Positions 26,797 to 33,904 of a stretch of DNA of 64,000 nucleotides are shown here, in pieces. Origin of the DNA: Vreelandella neptunia. GTDB taxonomy: Bacteria; Pseudomonadota; Gammaproteobacteria; Pseudomonadales; Halomonadaceae. Position 1 is the stretch's first letter; each line of letters begins with the position of its first letter. Made by a program: the position numbers and the translations under genes. Location of the stretch: NCBI RefSeq assembly GCF_022489065.1, contig NZ_JAKVTW010000010.1, positions 62,001 to 126,000 on the forward strand, read 5' to 3'. The notes beneath the pieces are model-generated. The model saw only the letters and a list, made by a program, of their open reading frames with translations, ran no database searches and was not told where the DNA came from.

Positions 26797-27735
26797 TCAA
26801 CGCTTTGGAGCGGGATGATACTCGGCCCAGTGGCGAGCAATATCAACCCGGCGGGCCACCCAAACGCGATCGTGGGTTTCGATATAATCCAAAAAGCGTT
26901 GCAGCGCGCGAAAACGCCCAGGGCGCCCCAACAAACGACAGTGCATGCCCACCGAGAGCATTTTGGGCGCCTCCTCCCCTTCTGCGTAAAGTACATCAAA
27001 GGCATCGCGCAGGTAGGTAAAGAAGTGATCCGCAGTGTTGAAACCTTGCGGGGCGGCAAAGCGCATATCGTTGCTGTCTAAGGTATAAGGCACGATCAAG
27101 TGATTGTGCTCACTGCCCTGACTATCGGTCACCTGCGTCCAGAAAGGCAAGTCGTCGCCGTAGTAGTCGCTATCGTAAAGGAAACCGCCTTCGTCCAGTA
27201 CTAGCCGCCGGGTATTGGGGCTATCGCGACCGGTGTACCAACCTTGGGGCTTCTCACCGTAAAGGCGCTGAAAAATCTCCATGGCCTGCTGGAGGTGTTC
27301 GCGCTCAATGTGCTCAGGCACTTCCTGGTAGTGAATCCAGCGATAGCCGTGGCAGGCAATCTCGTGGCCCAGCTCTTTAAAGGCCAGAGCCACATCCGGG
27401 TTGCGCTCCAGCGCCATGGCAACGCCAAACACGGTTAACGGCAAATCACGCTTCTCAAATTCACGCAGAATGCGCCATACCCCAGCGCGGGAGCCGTACT
27501 CGTAAATCGATTCCATACTCAAATGACGATCAGGATAGGCCGGTGCGCCGATGATTTCTGACAGAAACTGCTCAGAGCCTGAGTCACCATGCAGCACGCT
27601 GTTCTCGCCACCCTCTTCGTAATTGAGCACGAACTGAACGGCGATTTTTGCCTTGCCGGGCCAATTAGCGTGGGGCGGGTTACGCCCGTAACCGATTAAG
27701 TCACGTGGGTAGTGGCCCTTAGAGGATGACAACAT
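26797..27735 (-). CDS. puuE: cofactor-independent allantoinase (polysaccharide-deacetylase fold)
   Basis: 312 residues, the PuuE size. Diagnostic stretches: YPRDLIGYGRNPPHANWPGKAKIAVQFVLNYEEGGENSVLHGD, MESIYEYGSRAGVWRILREFEKR, HGYRWIHYQ, YTGRDSPNTRRL and SVGMHCRLLGRPGR. It opens the allantoin ring to allantoate without a bound metal centre, unlike AllB/HpxB. It is the first gene of a puuE-rpiR transcript and diverges from the racemase gene. A TTTGTATACAAA site and a RutR-like site lie in the shared promoter region. Confidence 0.95.
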   Translation of the reverse strand: MLSSSKGHYPRDLIGYGRNPPHANWPGKAKIAVQFVLNYEEGGENSVLHGDSGSEQFLSEIIGAPAYPDRHLSMESIYEYGSRAGVWRILREFEKRDLPLTVFGVAMALERNPDVALAFKELGHEIACHGYRWIHYQEVPEHIEREHLQQAMEIFQRLYGEKPQGWYTGRDSPNTRRLVLDEGGFLYDSDYYGDDLPFWTQVTDSQGSEHNHLIVPYTLDSNDMRFAAPQGFNTADHFFTYLRDAFDVLYAEGEEAPKMLSVGMHCRLLGRPGRFRALQRFLDYIETHDRVWVARRVDIARHWAEYHPAPKR

Positions 27736-27804
27736 AGCTAGCTCCTTTTATACCTTTTCCGGCTCGTCACTGGCGAATACACAGCCCAGCAATACAGAAA
27801 ATAA

Positions 27805-27816
27805 TTTGTATACAAA
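27805..27816. promoter_or_regulatory. GntR-type operator upstream of puuE
   Basis: TTTGTATACAAA, a perfect 12-bp palindrome, 70 bases ahead of puuE. It shares the TTGTATACAA core with the sites at 20945 and 27999. Confidence 0.7.
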
Positions 27817-27911
27817 ATAGCGAGATTAATAACGAACCGCAACGCGGCCGAACGCTAATCCCCTGACACTCCTAGCGTTTCTTAGTTAAAACATCGTTAA
27901 GCCGTTGAATC

Positions 27912-27927
27912 CTGAACAATTGGTCAA
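27912..27927. promoter_or_regulatory. RutR-like half-degenerate palindrome
   Basis: CTGAACAATTGGTCAA fits the known RutR consensus TTGACCA-NN-TGGTCAA with two mismatches in the left arm. It is midway between puuE and the racemase gene. A better copy lies at 40510-40525. Confidence 0.45.
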
Positions 27928-27998
27928 ACTTTTAGCGGGACATTTTTATCATCTATTCACGTTTAGAGGCTTGCGTAAGGCTAGAAACCGCCCTATTT

Positions 27999-28008
27999 TT
28001 GTATACAA
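27999..28008. promoter_or_regulatory. GntR-type operator upstream of the racemase gene
   Basis: TTGTATACAA, a perfect 10-bp core palindrome, 36 bases before the GTG start at 28044. Its position shows that a longer reading frame beginning at 27999 is not the true gene. Confidence 0.65.
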
Positions 28009-28043
28009 GAAATTCGATATTGTTTACACACGGAATAACTATC

Positions 28044-28796
28044 GTGCATATACGCGTTATTAACCCTAACACCACGGCCTCCATGACCGCTGCTATTCAT
28101 CATGCAGCACAGCAACAAGCAAGCGCTGGCACCACCGTAAGTGCTTCCCAGCCTGACGCGGGGCCGGTTTCCATCGAGAGCCATTTTGATGAAGTGGTCA
28201 GTGCGGTTGGCGTAGCCGAGGAAGTGCTTAAAGGCGAGCGCGAAGGCGGCATCGATGCTTATGTGGTGGCCTGCTTTGGCGATCCCGGCTTGCTTGCCGC
28301 ACGAGAACTGACCCGCGCGCCGGTCATTGGCATCGCTGAAGCGGCCTTTCATCTTGCTACGCTGGTCAGCACGCGTTTTTCTATCGTTACGACCTTGGGC
28401 CGCACCGGCATTATCGCCGAGCATCTGCTTCAGCAGTACGGCTTTAGCCACCACTGCCGCCGCATTCGCGCTGCGGAAATTCCCGTATTGGATCTTGAGC
28501 TCCACCCTGAAGCGGCGTTTACCCGCATTGTTGAAGAGTGCTGCCGTGCCCGGGATGAAGACGGCATTGGCGCCATCGTTTTAGGCTGCGGCGGTATGGC
28601 GAATTTGACCCGGGAGATCAGCCGCGAAGTGGGCCTGCCGGTAGTAGAAGGTGTCAGCGCTGCGCTGAAGCTGGCGGAATCGCTGGTCAGCTTAGGGCTG
28701 TATACCAGCAAGCACGGTGATCTCGCCTACCCTCGGCCAAAAGCGTTCACCGGCAAGTTTTCTGAGCTTTCTGACCTTGCTTTACCGCTTAGGTAA
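28044..28796 (+). CDS. hpxA: allantoin racemase-like Asp/Glu/hydantoin racemase
   Basis: About 250 residues from the GTG at 28044. It starts HIRVINPNTTASMTAAIHHAAQ and has ACFGDPGLLAARELT with the first catalytic Cys, GIAEAAFHLATLV, and IGAIVLGCGGMANLT with the second Cys near residue 181. Both cysteines of the two-base racemase mechanism are present. HpxA-type members interconvert (R)- and (S)-allantoin so the stereospecific allantoinase can use both. The position opposite puuE and upstream of NCS1 permeases supports allantoin rather than another hydantoin; the exact substrate remains inferred. Confidence 0.82.
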   Translation: MHIRVINPNTTASMTAAIHHAAQQQASAGTTVSASQPDAGPVSIESHFDEVVSAVGVAEEVLKGEREGGIDAYVVACFGDPGLLAARELTRAPVIGIAEAAFHLATLVSTRFSIVTTLGRTGIIAEHLLQQYGFSHHCRRIRAAEIPVLDLELHPEAAFTRIVEECCRARDEDGIGAIVLGCGGMANLTREISREVGLPVVEGVSAALKLAESLVSLGLYTSKHGDLAYPRPKAFTGKFSELSDLALPLR

Positions 28797-28949
28797 TAAA
28801 AGCACTAACTCGTTAATAACCAACGCAGAACACACTTAATAATAATTTTTAAAATAACCATATACGTCCAATAGCACGCCACGCCGCAAGCGTTTCCCGA
28901 TACCAAATCGGGGATTTAATAAAACCGATAATCTTGCGAGGACGACATC
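28797..28949. other. short intergenic region ahead of the NCS1 pair
   Basis: About 150 AT-rich bases. I see no TTGTATACAA site here, so the permeases may be read through from the racemase promoter or have their own. Confidence 0.35.
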
Positions 28950-30308
28950 ATGAGCGCTTCACCCTCGGCTCTTGCGTCAGAAGAACGATCCGATGCTGGA
29001 TCAAAAGCACTAGGGGCTGAGAGTCTGGCCCCGCAACAAACCCGGATTATGGGCCGCGGCTCCTACTTTCTGGCTTGGTTTGGCGGCTGCGTCTCCATTG
29101 GCACCTTCGCCATGGGTTCAAGCGTAGTCGGCACCTTAAACCTGTTACAAGCAACGCTGGCCATCGCCATTGGCTGCTTTGTGATCGGGATAGCACTCGC
29201 CATTAACGGGGCTGCAGGCTACAAGTACGGCATTCCCTTTATGGTACAGGCGCGCAGTGCCTTCGGTTTTACCGGCACACGTTTGCCTGGGCTGGTGCGC
29301 GCGGTGCCTGCGGTGGTGTGGTACGGCTTTCAAAGCTGGATTGGCGCGGGGGCACTGAATATGGTGTCGGCCACCCTATTTGGCTTCGACAACCTTATCT
29401 TCTACTTCATTACCTTTCAGTTCCTACAAATTGGCCTGTCGGTGATGGGTTTCCAGGGCATCAAGTGGTTAGAGAATATCGGCAGCGCCTTTATTCTCGC
29501 CTCGCTTATGTACATGTTCTACGCCACGGTGCAGCGCTATGGCGATGAGCTTTCAGCCAGCCTGCTGACCATGGAAGGCTCCTGGGGCATGCCCTTCTGG
29601 GGCGCGACCATGCTGTTCCTGGGCATCTACAGCACCATGATGCTTAACGTGAGTGACTATGCCCGCGAACATAAAAAGGGCACGGCGCAGAGCCTGCTCA
29701 CCACCATTTACGCCATGTCGATTCTGCCCTGCACGCTGTTTATGGGCTTGATTGGTTATATGGTCTCCGAGGCCACCGGCACTGCCGACCCTATTCAGGT
29801 GTTCGCCAACGCCGTCGACAACACCCCGCTGTTAATGACCACCCTTCTGTTTATCGCCTTTGCTCAGGTCACCACTAACGTTCTAAACAACGTGGTGCCG
29901 CCGACCTATGTGTTGATGGATATATTTAAGATCAGGTTCTCGGTGGCCACCATCATCGTTGGCTTGCTGGCCTTCGCTACTTTCCCTTGGAAGCTGGTGC
30001 AACCGGGCTCCGCAGCGGGCCTGCAAATGTTTGTGCAGACCTACTCCGCCTTTTTAGGCCCCATCTTCGCCATTCTGGTGGTGGACTATTATGTGATTCG
30101 CCGCCGCACGCTGGATATCGACAAACTGTATGACGTTAACGGCCCTTACCAAGGCGTGAACCTAGCCGCGTTTATCGCCACCGCTATCGGCATTGTGGCG
30201 GCGCTCTCTTTCTCGGCGATCTCGTGGTACGCCAGCCTGATACCCGCAGGCGTTAGCTACTACCTGCTAATGAAGTACTGGGCACCCTGCCAGCGCTTTA
30301 GCCAGTAA
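28950..30308 (+). CDS. NCS1 family permease (allantoin/cytosine type)
   Basis: 452 residues and 12 helices, the Mhp1/PucI/CodB superfamily. Notable stretches: YFLAWFGGCVSIGTFAMGSS in helix 1, KYGIPFMVQARSAFGFTG, AVPAVVWYGFQSWIGAGAL with the aromatic and Gln residues of the substrate site, and NVSDYAREHKK. It probably imports allantoin or a related base in this cluster. A second NCS1 gene follows after 30 bases. Confidence 0.88.
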   Translation: MSASPSALASEERSDAGSKALGAESLAPQQTRIMGRGSYFLAWFGGCVSIGTFAMGSSVVGTLNLLQATLAIAIGCFVIGIALAINGAAGYKYGIPFMVQARSAFGFTGTRLPGLVRAVPAVVWYGFQSWIGAGALNMVSATLFGFDNLIFYFITFQFLQIGLSVMGFQGIKWLENIGSAFILASLMYMFYATVQRYGDELSASLLTMEGSWGMPFWGATMLFLGIYSTMMLNVSDYAREHKKGTAQSLLTTIYAMSILPCTLFMGLIGYMVSEATGTADPIQVFANAVDNTPLLMTTLLFIAFAQVTTNVLNNVVPPTYVLMDIFKIRFSVATIIVGLLAFATFPWKLVQPGSAAGLQMFVQTYSAFLGPIFAILVVDYYVIRRRTLDIDKLYDVNGPYQGVNLAAFIATAIGIVAALSFSAISWYASLIPAGVSYYLLMKYWAPCQRFSQ

Positions 30309-30338
30309 CCCCCTTTAGCCAACCTGCGAGCCAATACA

Positions 30339-31808
30339 ATGAAAGAGAGCAACGACGTTAGTGATCTGGATATCAAGCACATTGATCCCTCGCTCTATAA
30401 CGAGGATCTGGCGCCGCTGAAACCCCAGGATCGTAACTGGGGGGCGTTTGAGATATTCAACGTCTGGTCTAACGATATCCAGAGCCTGTTTGGCTACACC
30501 CTGGCCGCCTCGCTGTTTTTAACCTACGGCCTGAACGGCTGGGCGGTGATGGCGGCGATTATTCTGGCCGGTGTGATCGTGATGTTTCTGGTCAATCTCA
30601 CCGGTAAGCCCAGCGTCAAATACGGTATTCCCTTCCCGGTCATGGTGCGCGCCAGCATGGGGGTGCGCGGCGCCAACCTGCCCGCGATGCTGCGCGCCAT
30701 TGTGGGGATTTTCTGGTACGGCGTGCAGACCTACTTCGCATCAACCGCCGTCACGCTCCTGATTACGGCCTTTTATGGCGCAGGTGATGGCAGCACTTTC
30801 CTCGGCCTTTCCGGCGTCGCCTGGGTGTCGTTCGTGATTGTGTGGCTGTTTCAGATCGCCATTTTCTGGCAGGGCATTGATCGCATTAAACACTTCCTCA
30901 ACTGGGCAGGCCCGCTGGTCTACGTGGTGATGTTGGTGCTGATGGTCATTGTTTGGTACCAAGCGGGAAGCGAGCTGATCCCCGCTATTGGCACTATTTT
31001 CAGCGGCGACGGTGAAACCAGCGGCAGCTCAATTGCAGCCTTTATGGCGATTGTGGGCACCATGGTGGCGTACTTTGCAGCAGTGGTAATCAACTTCGGT
31101 GACTTCACCCGCTTTGTGAAAACCGAACGCCAGATGAAGCTGGGCAACCTATTGGGCCTACCACTTAACGTGGCATTCTTCTCGTTTATCGCACTGATTA
31201 TTACCGCGGGCACCCTGGTACTGTTTGGCGAAGCGCTAACCAACCCCGCCGATATCGTTGAGCGGGTGGACTCGCTACCGCTGACTATTATCGCCGCCCT
31301 CACCTTCTTTGCCGCCACGGTGGGTATCAATCTGGTTGCTAACTTTATTCCCCCCGCCTACGACCTTGCTAACCTGTTCCCCAGCAAGATCAGCTTTAAG
31401 ATGGGCGGCCTGATTACTGCGGTAATCGCGTTCTTCGTCGGCGCACTATGGCTTTCAGTGATCAGCCAAATTGGCGTTCCCGGCTTTGTAAATGCGCTAG
31501 GCGCCGTCGTCGCGCCCTTCTACGGCATTATCGTAGTCGACTACTACCTGATTAAGCGCCAGCACTTAAATATGCAGGAGCTATTCTCATCAGCGCCGGG
31601 CAGCGCTTACTACTACGTAAACGGCTGGAACACCCGCGCCCTTATCGCCTTCGGCGTCGCAGCGCTGTTCTCGCTCTCTACCGTGTTAGTACCCGCACTA
31701 TCCAGCCTCGGCGGTTATGGCTGGCTAATTGGTGCAGGCCTGGGTGGATTGTTTTACTACGGTTTGATGCGGCAGTTTAAGGCTGAGCCTGCGTTGGCGG
31801 CGCAGTAG
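30339..31808 (+). CDS. NCS1 family permease, second paralogue
   Basis: 489 residues and 12 helices, more like PucI/allantoin permeases: LDIKHIDPSLYNEDLAPLKPQDRNWGAFEIFNVWSNDIQSLFGY, KYGIPFPVMVRASMGVRGANLPA, IVGIFWYGVQTYFASTAVT and NFGDFTRFVK. It differs clearly from the first copy, so the pair probably covers two substrates (for instance allantoin and a purine base or hydantoin). It is followed by a strong terminator. Confidence 0.9.
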   Translation: MKESNDVSDLDIKHIDPSLYNEDLAPLKPQDRNWGAFEIFNVWSNDIQSLFGYTLAASLFLTYGLNGWAVMAAIILAGVIVMFLVNLTGKPSVKYGIPFPVMVRASMGVRGANLPAMLRAIVGIFWYGVQTYFASTAVTLLITAFYGAGDGSTFLGLSGVAWVSFVIVWLFQIAIFWQGIDRIKHFLNWAGPLVYVVMLVLMVIVWYQAGSELIPAIGTIFSGDGETSGSSIAAFMAIVGTMVAYFAAVVINFGDFTRFVKTERQMKLGNLLGLPLNVAFFSFIALIITAGTLVLFGEALTNPADIVERVDSLPLTIIAALTFFAATVGINLVANFIPPAYDLANLFPSKISFKMGGLITAVIAFFVGALWLSVISQIGVPGFVNALGAVVAPFYGIIVVDYYLIKRQHLNMQELFSSAPGSAYYYVNGWNTRALIAFGVAALFSLSTVLVPALSSLGGYGWLIGAGLGGLFYYGLMRQFKAEPALAAQ

Positions 31809-31846
31809 ACAAGCTGACTGTAACTAGCTGATTAGAAAATTATACA

Positions 31847-31879
31847 AGCGCCATCGGTTTTGCCGATGGCGCTTTTTTT
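31847..31879 (+). terminator. intrinsic terminator after the NCS1 pair
   Basis: AGCGCCATCGG and CCGATGGCGCT form a perfect 11-bp stem with a 5-base loop, followed by TTTTTT. It ends the racemase-NCS1-NCS1 transcript. Confidence 0.92.
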
Positions 31880-32152
31880 GGGCCGCGGGCTGGCGTGGCC
31901 AGTTAGAAACTGCCTGCATGCTCCTATAGCGCTACCAAGTAACGTATTTTGCGGTATCCAAACTCAGCGGAATGAGATATTTTCGATCTGTAATGCGTGT
32001 TTTTCTGATATGCTCAGTGGAAAGTTCAATCCCATATCTAACAGTAATTTAACTCGTATAATACGCTGATAGAAAGCAATATTTGTTTAAGCACAATTTA
32101 AAAATTATATTTAATAACAAGAAGAGTGCGCACTAAAAAAACACTAGGATAA
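31880..32152. other. AT-rich intergenic stretch, no recognised gene
   Basis: About 270 bases. Composition shifts to clearly AT-rich here and stays so through the toxin-antitoxin pair. A short open frame at 31860-32069 has no ribosome site and overlaps the terminator, so I do not call it. Confidence 0.4.
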
Positions 32153-32935
32153 GTGATGAAAAAACTTTTGCTTTATCTATCTCGTTTTCACTGGCAAGTT
32201 ATAATTTCGGTCTTGATTGCAGCTATTTTCTGGGCTTGGTTGATGCTCTGTGACGCTGGCCAAGCGAGCCTAGCAAAGCTGGAAATCTCCAACTACATAT
32301 CAGTTGTTACAGGATTAGCTTCCATCGTCGCACTTTTTTGCTCCGTTTCATTCGGATTTGTATTATTCCAGATTCAATCGGCAAAATCGGAACGACTGGG
32401 GGCCTACTCCGAATTAAAAGCGCGACTTCATTCATTTCATTCTTGGCTAAGCTCTTTAGAAGATAGTGTTGAAAAAGATGTTTGTATGGCTATGGTTTTT
32501 GAGCTGGAGAAACTAGATCTAGTCGATATCCCATTAACAGACTATGGACAAGAATATCAGGAATATATAAAGGCTATGGACGAAGGCCTCGGAAATAAAG
32601 ACAAGCGAGAATTTTACCTAACATCAATATTATATTCAGGCTATATAGAGCAATTACTATCAAGGCTTGGTGTTATTTCGATAAGACAAATAATAACAAA
32701 GTGTTTTTTGGATACCCTCTCAAAGGGGTTTGGTTTGGTAGGTGGGTTAGTTCTTCTACTTTTTATTAGCTTGGTGGCTTTCGATAGCAGTATGAAAGCT
32801 TATATTTTTTCTGCCGCTGTATTTTTTTGCTCTGGGACTTTGCTACTGTTTCTAGAATTCAGTTACGACGTTTATCGCCAATACCAAGAAGAAATCGATT
32901 TCGTTGGCCCTGACTCTGAGTCAGACTCATCCTAA
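32153..32935 (+). CDS. unknown four-helix membrane protein in AT-rich DNA
   Basis: 260 residues; I do not recognise the family. Two N-terminal helices (about 13-34 and 46-72) are followed by a mainly polar, charged cytoplasmic region (about 75-185) and two more helices (about 192-212 and 218-238), then an acidic, serine-rich tail. It contains no obvious catalytic motif. Codon use is strikingly AT-rich (many ATA, TTA, AAA, TTT), unlike the flanking genes, so recent horizontal transfer is likely. The overall shape, paired helices around a soluble domain, resembles small membrane effector proteins, but nothing more can be said. Confidence 0.75.
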   Translation: MMKKLLLYLSRFHWQVIISVLIAAIFWAWLMLCDAGQASLAKLEISNYISVVTGLASIVALFCSVSFGFVLFQIQSAKSERLGAYSELKARLHSFHSWLSSLEDSVEKDVCMAMVFELEKLDLVDIPLTDYGQEYQEYIKAMDEGLGNKDKREFYLTSILYSGYIEQLLSRLGVISIRQIITKCFLDTLSKGFGLVGGLVLLLFISLVAFDSSMKAYIFSAAVFFCSGTLLLFLEFSYDVYRQYQEEIDFVGPDSESDSS

Positions 32936-33130
32936 CCAGTCGATGCAGTTCTTTACATCTATTACGAACCTAAGGGGTACGGTAGTACCTCCAAACAGAT
33001 CATTTAACACTAGCGTTAAATCTAAAAGTGAAGAATATCATGGCTTCAAATATACCTCCTGCAGAAGCCGAATCGAGCCTACTTTATAGTCGTTGGCGAC
33101 ACCATAGTTTATAGGAACGTTACTACTTAA
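32936..33130. other. intergenic stretch, no recognised gene
   Basis: About 195 bases between the unknown membrane protein and the toxin stop (convergent). A 61-codon open frame starting inside the upstream gene has no ribosome site and no recognisable product. Confidence 0.35.
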
Positions 33131-33418
33131 TTAGCGCCGCTTGATATCACGGTAGAAGTTTTCGTGTGATCCCAGGGCTAACAATTCGAGGATAAGCGCA
33201 CCATCATCAAAGCTGTACCCAAGCAACGTCAGTTGCTTGTTCATTTTAAATTTATATACCCGTAAGAATGATAGATCCCCCTTCTTCTGCTCCCCCAAAG
33301 CGGGCTCGTCCATCAGCTTTCTGACGGCTGCGTCGAGATCTTTTTTCTGATTGGCTTGAAGCTTCTTTACTGCTTTTTTAAAGCTCGGGGACTGTAAAAC
33401 ACTGATCGCTTTAGCCAA
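33131..33418 (-). CDS. RelE/ParE-superfamily toxin
   Basis: About 95 residues from a TTG at 33418 that overlaps the antitoxin stop by 8 bases. Other possible non-ATG starts lie at 33448 and 33463. The body fits RelE/ParE folds: SPSFKKAVKKLQANQKKDLDAAVRKLMDEP, KKGDLSFLRVYKFKMNKQLTLLGYSF, and ILELLALGSHENFYRDIKRR near the C-terminus. Members are ribosome-dependent RNases or gyrase poisons. The upstream antitoxin gene and an operator-like palindrome support a type II pair. No ATG start exists, which may keep toxin synthesis low. Confidence 0.8.
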   Translation of the reverse strand: MAKAISVLQSPSFKKAVKKLQANQKKDLDAAVRKLMDEPALGEQKKGDLSFLRVYKFKMNKQLTLLGYSFDDGALILELLALGSHENFYRDIKRR

Positions 33419-33632
33419 AATCGTAGGGCTCCAGCTTCCCGGCTTCACGTTCTGCTTTTGCAATAATAGCTTGCTTCACAAATTCATAAGGCAAATCAGG
33501 ATTGTCTTCCATCATTTCACCGATTTTTGCCCAATGCTCGATTTGCTTGGGAGTCGTCCGATCAAGCGCTTTAGCTATAATCGTAGCTTTTTCAATAAGT
33601 TGTTGATCTAAACGTATGCTATTAGTGGTCAT
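33411..33632 (-). CDS. ParD-like antitoxin
   Basis: 73 residues: MTTNSIRLDQQLIEKATIIAKALDRTTPKQIEHWAKIGEMMEDNPDLPYEF, matching the ParD_like family (PF11903) with an N-terminal ribbon-helix-helix-like DNA-binding part and a flexible acidic tail. It should neutralise the toxin encoded downstream and repress the operon from the palindrome at 33661-33679. Confidence 0.82.
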   Translation of the reverse strand: MTTNSIRLDQQLIEKATIIAKALDRTTPKQIEHWAKIGEMMEDNPDLPYEFVKQAIIAKAEREAGKLEPYDFG

Positions 33633-33660
33633 TTTAATACCCTCATAAAAACCGCCTTAA

Positions 33661-33679
33661 TTGTAGCAAGGCGCTACAA
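33661..33679. promoter_or_regulatory. toxin-antitoxin operator candidate
   Basis: TTGTAGC-N5-GCTACAA is a perfect 7-bp inverted repeat starting 29 bases before the antitoxin ATG. That position is right for autoregulation. Confidence 0.6.
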
Positions 33680-33719
33680 ATGAGGCAATTCGCATCTACT
33701 ATTCTCGGCTGATTTTCTG

Positions 33720-33736
33720 TTAACTCTAAGAGTTAA
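33720..33736. repeat. 17-bp palindrome at the edge of the gntR remnant
   Basis: TTAACTCTAAGAGTTAA has 8-bp perfect arms around one base. It lies between the toxin-antitoxin promoter and the gntR fragment, so it could be an old insertion boundary or a regulator site. Confidence 0.5.
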
Positions 33737-33747
33737 TACGCTTCCCC

Positions 33748-33866
33748 CCAATATCTGCTGCAAATCCGGCACGTTCTCCTCCTCTTCGACCACCGATAGC
33801 GAGGCTTCGATGGCGTTTAGGTGGCGGCTCATAAAGGCTTTGGCGCGTTCGCCGTTGCCTGTTTCA
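33748..33866 (-). pseudogene. 3' fragment of a gntR gene (remnant)
   Basis: About 116 bases align without gaps to 38155-38270, the 3' end of the intact GntR gene; I count 9 mismatches in 110 positions. It translates to GERAKAFMSRHLNAIEASLS then VVEEEENVPDLQQILGG, nearly the C-terminus of the intact protein. There is no start and no DNA-binding domain, and the normal stop is lost. Similarity ends abruptly near 33866, just before the modF stop. The two copies are direct repeats around modF-ilvC-ilvY. Confidence 0.85.
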
Positions 33867-33904
33867 GGGCACTCAAGGCAGAGGTAGACGACCTCCCCCG
33901 CCAG

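Noticed and set aside
31860..32069. 69-codon frame after the NCS1 terminator
   Set aside because: It begins within the terminator stem, has no ribosome site and no recognisable product.
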